The translations under genes were made by a program, and so were the position numbers. From Gammaproteobacteria bacterium (GTDB lineage Bacteria > Pseudomonadota > Gammaproteobacteria > Chromatiales > Sedimenticolaceae): a stretch of 8,325 nt of DNA. The notes beneath the pieces were generated by a model. The model was not told the DNA's origin, searched no databases, and saw nothing but the letters and a program-made list of their open reading frames with translations. The stretch is from positions 1 through 8,325 of the forward strand of contig JAGRHB010000010.1 in assembly GCA_020445245.1 (NCBI GenBank), given 5' to 3'. Numbering within the stretch: the stretch's first letter is position 1; every line of letters starts with the position of its first letter. Shown here in pieces: positions 6,263-8,325 of the stretch.

Positions 6263-7386
6263 GTATCTGCTCTCCGGGTGATCAGTACGACCGACTGCAG
6301 GCCCTTACGGCCATAGCGTGCCATCTGTTGAAACTGTGTGCGGCCGATGGGCATGTTCATCGAGTCGATCGCTGTCTCGCCCTCGTCATAGTCGACAAAC
6401 GGATCGTTGACATACACGAAGTGTTCATCGAATCCACTGACTACCACCCAGTGTGGTGACTTCTCGTTGTAGATCTGCCACGAACTGATCAAAACGACGG
6501 GTACAGCGCCGCGGTCGAATGCCGCCTCCAGCGCGGCATCGTCGAGCACATCGAAATTCACCGGGATACCGATTTCGCGTATCTCGGCCTCCATGTCGGC
6601 CTGCACCAGCGCCATCACCTCTTTCTTTTCCGCACTGCGCACTGAATCGATCATCTGTACACCGGGATCGTTGACCCATATCTCGGCATCAAAGCCACGC
6701 CGGTGCACCGCCAGCGCGAGGCCGAAAGGACCACACCCGCCCAGCCCCGAGGTCATGAAGATGGTCGTGGCCTCGCGCCACAACTTCAGCTCGAGGCTGC
6801 GGCTGGGTTGCATCGTCGGGTCCAGCGTCTGCATCGCCATGATCAGGCACGCGGGGCCGCAGGTGAACTCCAGTGTCTGCTCGTACCAGGGCACGCGTTC
6901 GAGGCGCGGCTTGAGGCGATTGTCCAGGGCTTTCTCATAGCGCCAGGCGTCCATCTGGTCGGCGTAGTAACCGCTAAGCGATCCGAAGCGCCGGTAGCCC
7001 AGGGCCTCGAACATGCCGATGGATGAGAGGTTGTCCTTGCGGATCTCCAATCGCATCAGCGCCCGTTCCTCACGCCATGCTTCGGTTTCGGCGCGTTCCA
7101 CCAGCGCACGCGCAACCCCCTTGCCACGCGCCGCTTCGGCGACTGCGATGGAGTACAGGCGGGCCGTGGAGGTGCCGCGGCTGAACAGCAGCACCAGGCT
7201 GCCGATCAGCTCGTCGTTCTGTTCAGCTACGAACAGTGCGGCATGGGCCTTGTGCAGCAGGTGACGGAATTGACGCCGACTGATGCGATCGCCTTCGAAA
7301 CAGCGATTCTCCAGGGCGACCAGTGCGTCGAGGTCAGAGGGATGGGCCGAGCGAATATGCACCGGTGAAAGGGTAGCCTGAGGCAA
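6259..7386 (-). CDS. GNAT N-acetyltransferase fused to C39/papain-like cysteine peptidase domain
   Basis: A 375-residue two-domain predicted cytoplasmic protein. Residues 9-152 are a GNAT domain: IRSAHPSDLDALVALENRCF (11-30), the acetyl-CoA-binding motif LYSIAVAEAARGKGVARAL (77-95, with R87-G88-K89-G90) and the motif-B region SSIGMFEALGYRRFG (121-135). Residues 165-372 resemble a C39-like (DUF3335-type) peptidase fold: Q170 six residues before C176 in EFTCGPACL (oxyanion Gln and catalytic Cys), H312 in SPHWVVVSGF and D328 in YVNDPF, so a complete Gln-Cys-His-Asp set seems present. It overlaps the RimK-like ligase gene by ATGA. Known members of this architecture commonly neighbour such ligases, which suggests a joint pathway; the cargo is unknown. 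The start is uncertain: the longest frame begins with TTG at 7386 without a Shine-Dalgarno, and a GTG at 7362 (before HIRSAHPSD) is a plausible alternative. A C39-type fold can also act as a transpeptidase or amidase. Confidence 0.88.
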   Translation of the reverse strand: MPQATLSPVHIRSAHPSDLDALVALENRCFEGDRISRRQFRHLLHKAHAALFVAEQNDELIGSLVLLFSRGTSTARLYSIAVAEAARGKGVARALVERAETEAWREERALMRLEIRKDNLSSIGMFEALGYRRFGSLSGYYADQMDAWRYEKALDNRLKPRLERVPWYEQTLEFTCGPACLIMAMQTLDPTMQPSRSLELKLWREATTIFMTSGLGGCGPFGLALAVHRRGFDAEIWVNDPGVQMIDSVRSAEKKEVMALVQADMEAEIREIGIPVNFDVLDDAALEAAFDRGAVPVVLISSWQIYNEKSPHWVVVSGFDEHFVYVNDPFVDYDEGETAIDSMNMPIGRTQFQQMARYGRKGLQSVVLITRRADT

Positions 7387-7458
7387 GCATGGAACAGGGT
7401 TTTATTAGGGGATAGAAAACGGCGTGGTGCAAGGGGTTTCATGGCATCGCCGTCGAGA

Positions 7459-7487
7459 TTGAGAGTGTCGTCGATTAGGCCTACAGT
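7459..7487 (+). promoter_or_regulatory. Candidate sigma70 promoter for the DUF155 gene
   Basis: TTGAGA (7459-7464, five of six to TTGACA) and TACAGT (7482-7487, four of six to TATAAT) are separated by exactly 17 bases. The predicted transcript starts near 7494, giving a leader of about 33 bases before the ATG at 7527. It lies in the 140-bp divergent region 7387-7526. For the minus-strand operon I see only weak hexamers (a TTGCAC at 7427-7432 and A/T-rich sequence near 7402-7409). Confidence 0.45.
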
Positions 7488-7526
7488 CTCCGCTGGTTCA
7501 ATTCGCTTGTTCGTACGGTCCATCCC

Positions 7527-8312
7527 ATGTCGCAGCCCAAAGCCACCCGCTTCGCGCATGCCCTGCTGGTGGGGCGTCGTATCAATCTGCGTCCGCTGAT
7601 GCAGACCCCTTTGCTCTCCAGCGCACCGGTGGCAGTGGAGGTTGCCGGCGGCGGGATCGCCGTCATCTTCCGGTTCGGCGTAGTGGTGTTCTTCGATGTG
7701 GCCGCCATCGGGCAGACGGCGTTTATCGCCGGCCTGCGCGACCTGGTCACGGAGCCAGTCGACCACGGCGAATTCGAGACCCTGGAATTCGTGGTCGCTC
7801 CTGGGAACCCCGGGTTGCTGCTGGATGGTGTGCTGCAACTCGATACCGATGAACTCGCCTGCCTGCAGGTGGTGGCCGACGTTTTGGCCAAGAGCGTGAC
7901 CCTGGATCATCATGAACGCCTGGTGGCTTCCAGCTTCGATCGCGTGGAGCCACTGGCCGAGCAGCTGAGCAGCGGCAGGCACCGGATCCGTCAGCTGCAT
8001 GGCTTGGTGGCAGATATCGGCGAGATGCTGCGTGTACAGCACCGGATGGTGGGCCGTGCGGAGATCGGCGAAAAGCCGGACCTCATCTGGGACCACCCCG
8101 AACGCGAGCGGCTGTTCCTGCGCCTGGAACAAGAGTTCGAGATCCGCGAGAGGCGCGGCGCGCTGGAACGCAAGCTGAACCTGATCAGCACCACGGCGGA
8201 GACCCTTCTTGATCTGGTACAGGCACAGCGGACCCTGCGGGTGGAGTGGTATATCGTAATACTGATCGTGGTAGAGATCGTGCTGACGCTGTACGAGCTG
8301 TTCATCCACTGA
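7527..8312 (+). CDS. DUF155 / RMD1 (YagE) family protein with C-terminal membrane anchor
   Basis: A 261-residue member of the RMD1/DUF155 family, related to the mitochondrial RMND1 and yeast Rmd1/Sif3 proteins; the bacterial role is not established. An N-terminal beta-rich part carries GGIAVIFRFGVVVFFDVAA (42-60), a hallmark of the family. A long helical part follows, with the family signature KPDLIWDHPERERLFLRLEQ (183-202) and a charged, probably coiled-coil helix (203-239) running to one transmembrane segment, WYIVILIVVEIVLTLYEL (241-258), near the end, so the bulk would be cytoplasmic and tail-anchored in the inner membrane. The ATG at 7527 has no evident Shine-Dalgarno, but a promoter-like sequence lies about 40 bases upstream, and the start fits the family. 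It is divergent from the GNAT-C39/RimK operon. In mitochondria RMND1 is linked to mitoribosome function and translation; extending that here is inference. Confidence 0.88.
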   Translation: MSQPKATRFAHALLVGRRINLRPLMQTPLLSSAPVAVEVAGGGIAVIFRFGVVVFFDVAAIGQTAFIAGLRDLVTEPVDHGEFETLEFVVAPGNPGLLLDGVLQLDTDELACLQVVADVLAKSVTLDHHERLVASSFDRVEPLAEQLSSGRHRIRQLHGLVADIGEMLRVQHRMVGRAEIGEKPDLIWDHPERERLFLRLEQEFEIRERRGALERKLNLISTTAETLLDLVQAQRTLRVEWYIVILIVVEIVLTLYELFIH

Positions 8313-8325
8313 TTCACGTCATCGC

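Noticed and set aside
7227..8309. 360-residue minus-strand open frame opposite the DUF155 gene
   Set aside because: Rich in Gln, His and Asp, no domain; the opposite strand encodes the recognisable DUF155 signature.
1..8325. Mobile elements, CRISPR arrays, tRNA or rRNA genes, riboswitches
   Set aside because: Read for transposase or integrase motifs, terminal repeats, regularly spaced repeats and conserved RNA signatures; none seen.

Overview
The window looks like ordinary chromosomal DNA from a GC-rich proteobacterium. The polyamine transporter, the Ada-type repair protein and the RimK/GNAT-C39 pair together suggest a gammaproteobacterium, perhaps a free-living aquatic or marine one; that placement is inference. 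Coding density is high and no intergenic gap exceeds about 210 bases. I see no insertion sequence, phage gene, CRISPR array, tRNA or rRNA.

Layout. Bases 2-1137 (+) hold the 3' end of a potH-type permease gene and a complete potI-type permease gene, joined by an ATGA overlap. This is the distal part of a putrescine/spermidine ABC importer operon whose other genes would lie upstream of the window. Converging on it across a 7-bp-stem hairpin is a minus-strand gene for a NYN-domain (PIN-like) ribonuclease with a C-terminal LOTUS/OST-HTH-like region (1164-1988). Upstream of that, same strand, is a single-domain voltage-gated sodium channel of the BacNav family (2060-2878) whose selectivity filter TLESWSM is the one I recall for NavAb and NavMs. 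A 208-bp divergent intergenic region separates the channel from a plus-strand AraC-HTH/O6-alkylguanine methyltransferase fusion, an Ada-like protein without the N-terminal zinc domain (3087-3953). A glycerophosphodiester phosphodiesterase follows (4036-4845, +).

The most interesting part is 4802-7386 on the minus strand. Two translationally coupled genes (ATGA overlap) encode a GNAT acetyltransferase fused to a C39/papain-like cysteine peptidase-like domain, and a RimK-type ATP-grasp ligase with a dedicated N-terminal domain. Acyl transfer, amide-bond formation and thiol peptidase/transpeptidase chemistry in one two-gene unit suggests a small-molecule or peptide-tag synthesis or modification system. 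Its substrate cannot be read from the sequence. Divergent from it, behind a plausible sigma70 promoter, lies a DUF155/RMD1-family protein with a C-terminal membrane anchor (7527-8312, +).

The genes form several independent units rather than one pathway. The only clear functional couplings are potH-potI and the GNAT-C39/RimK pair.
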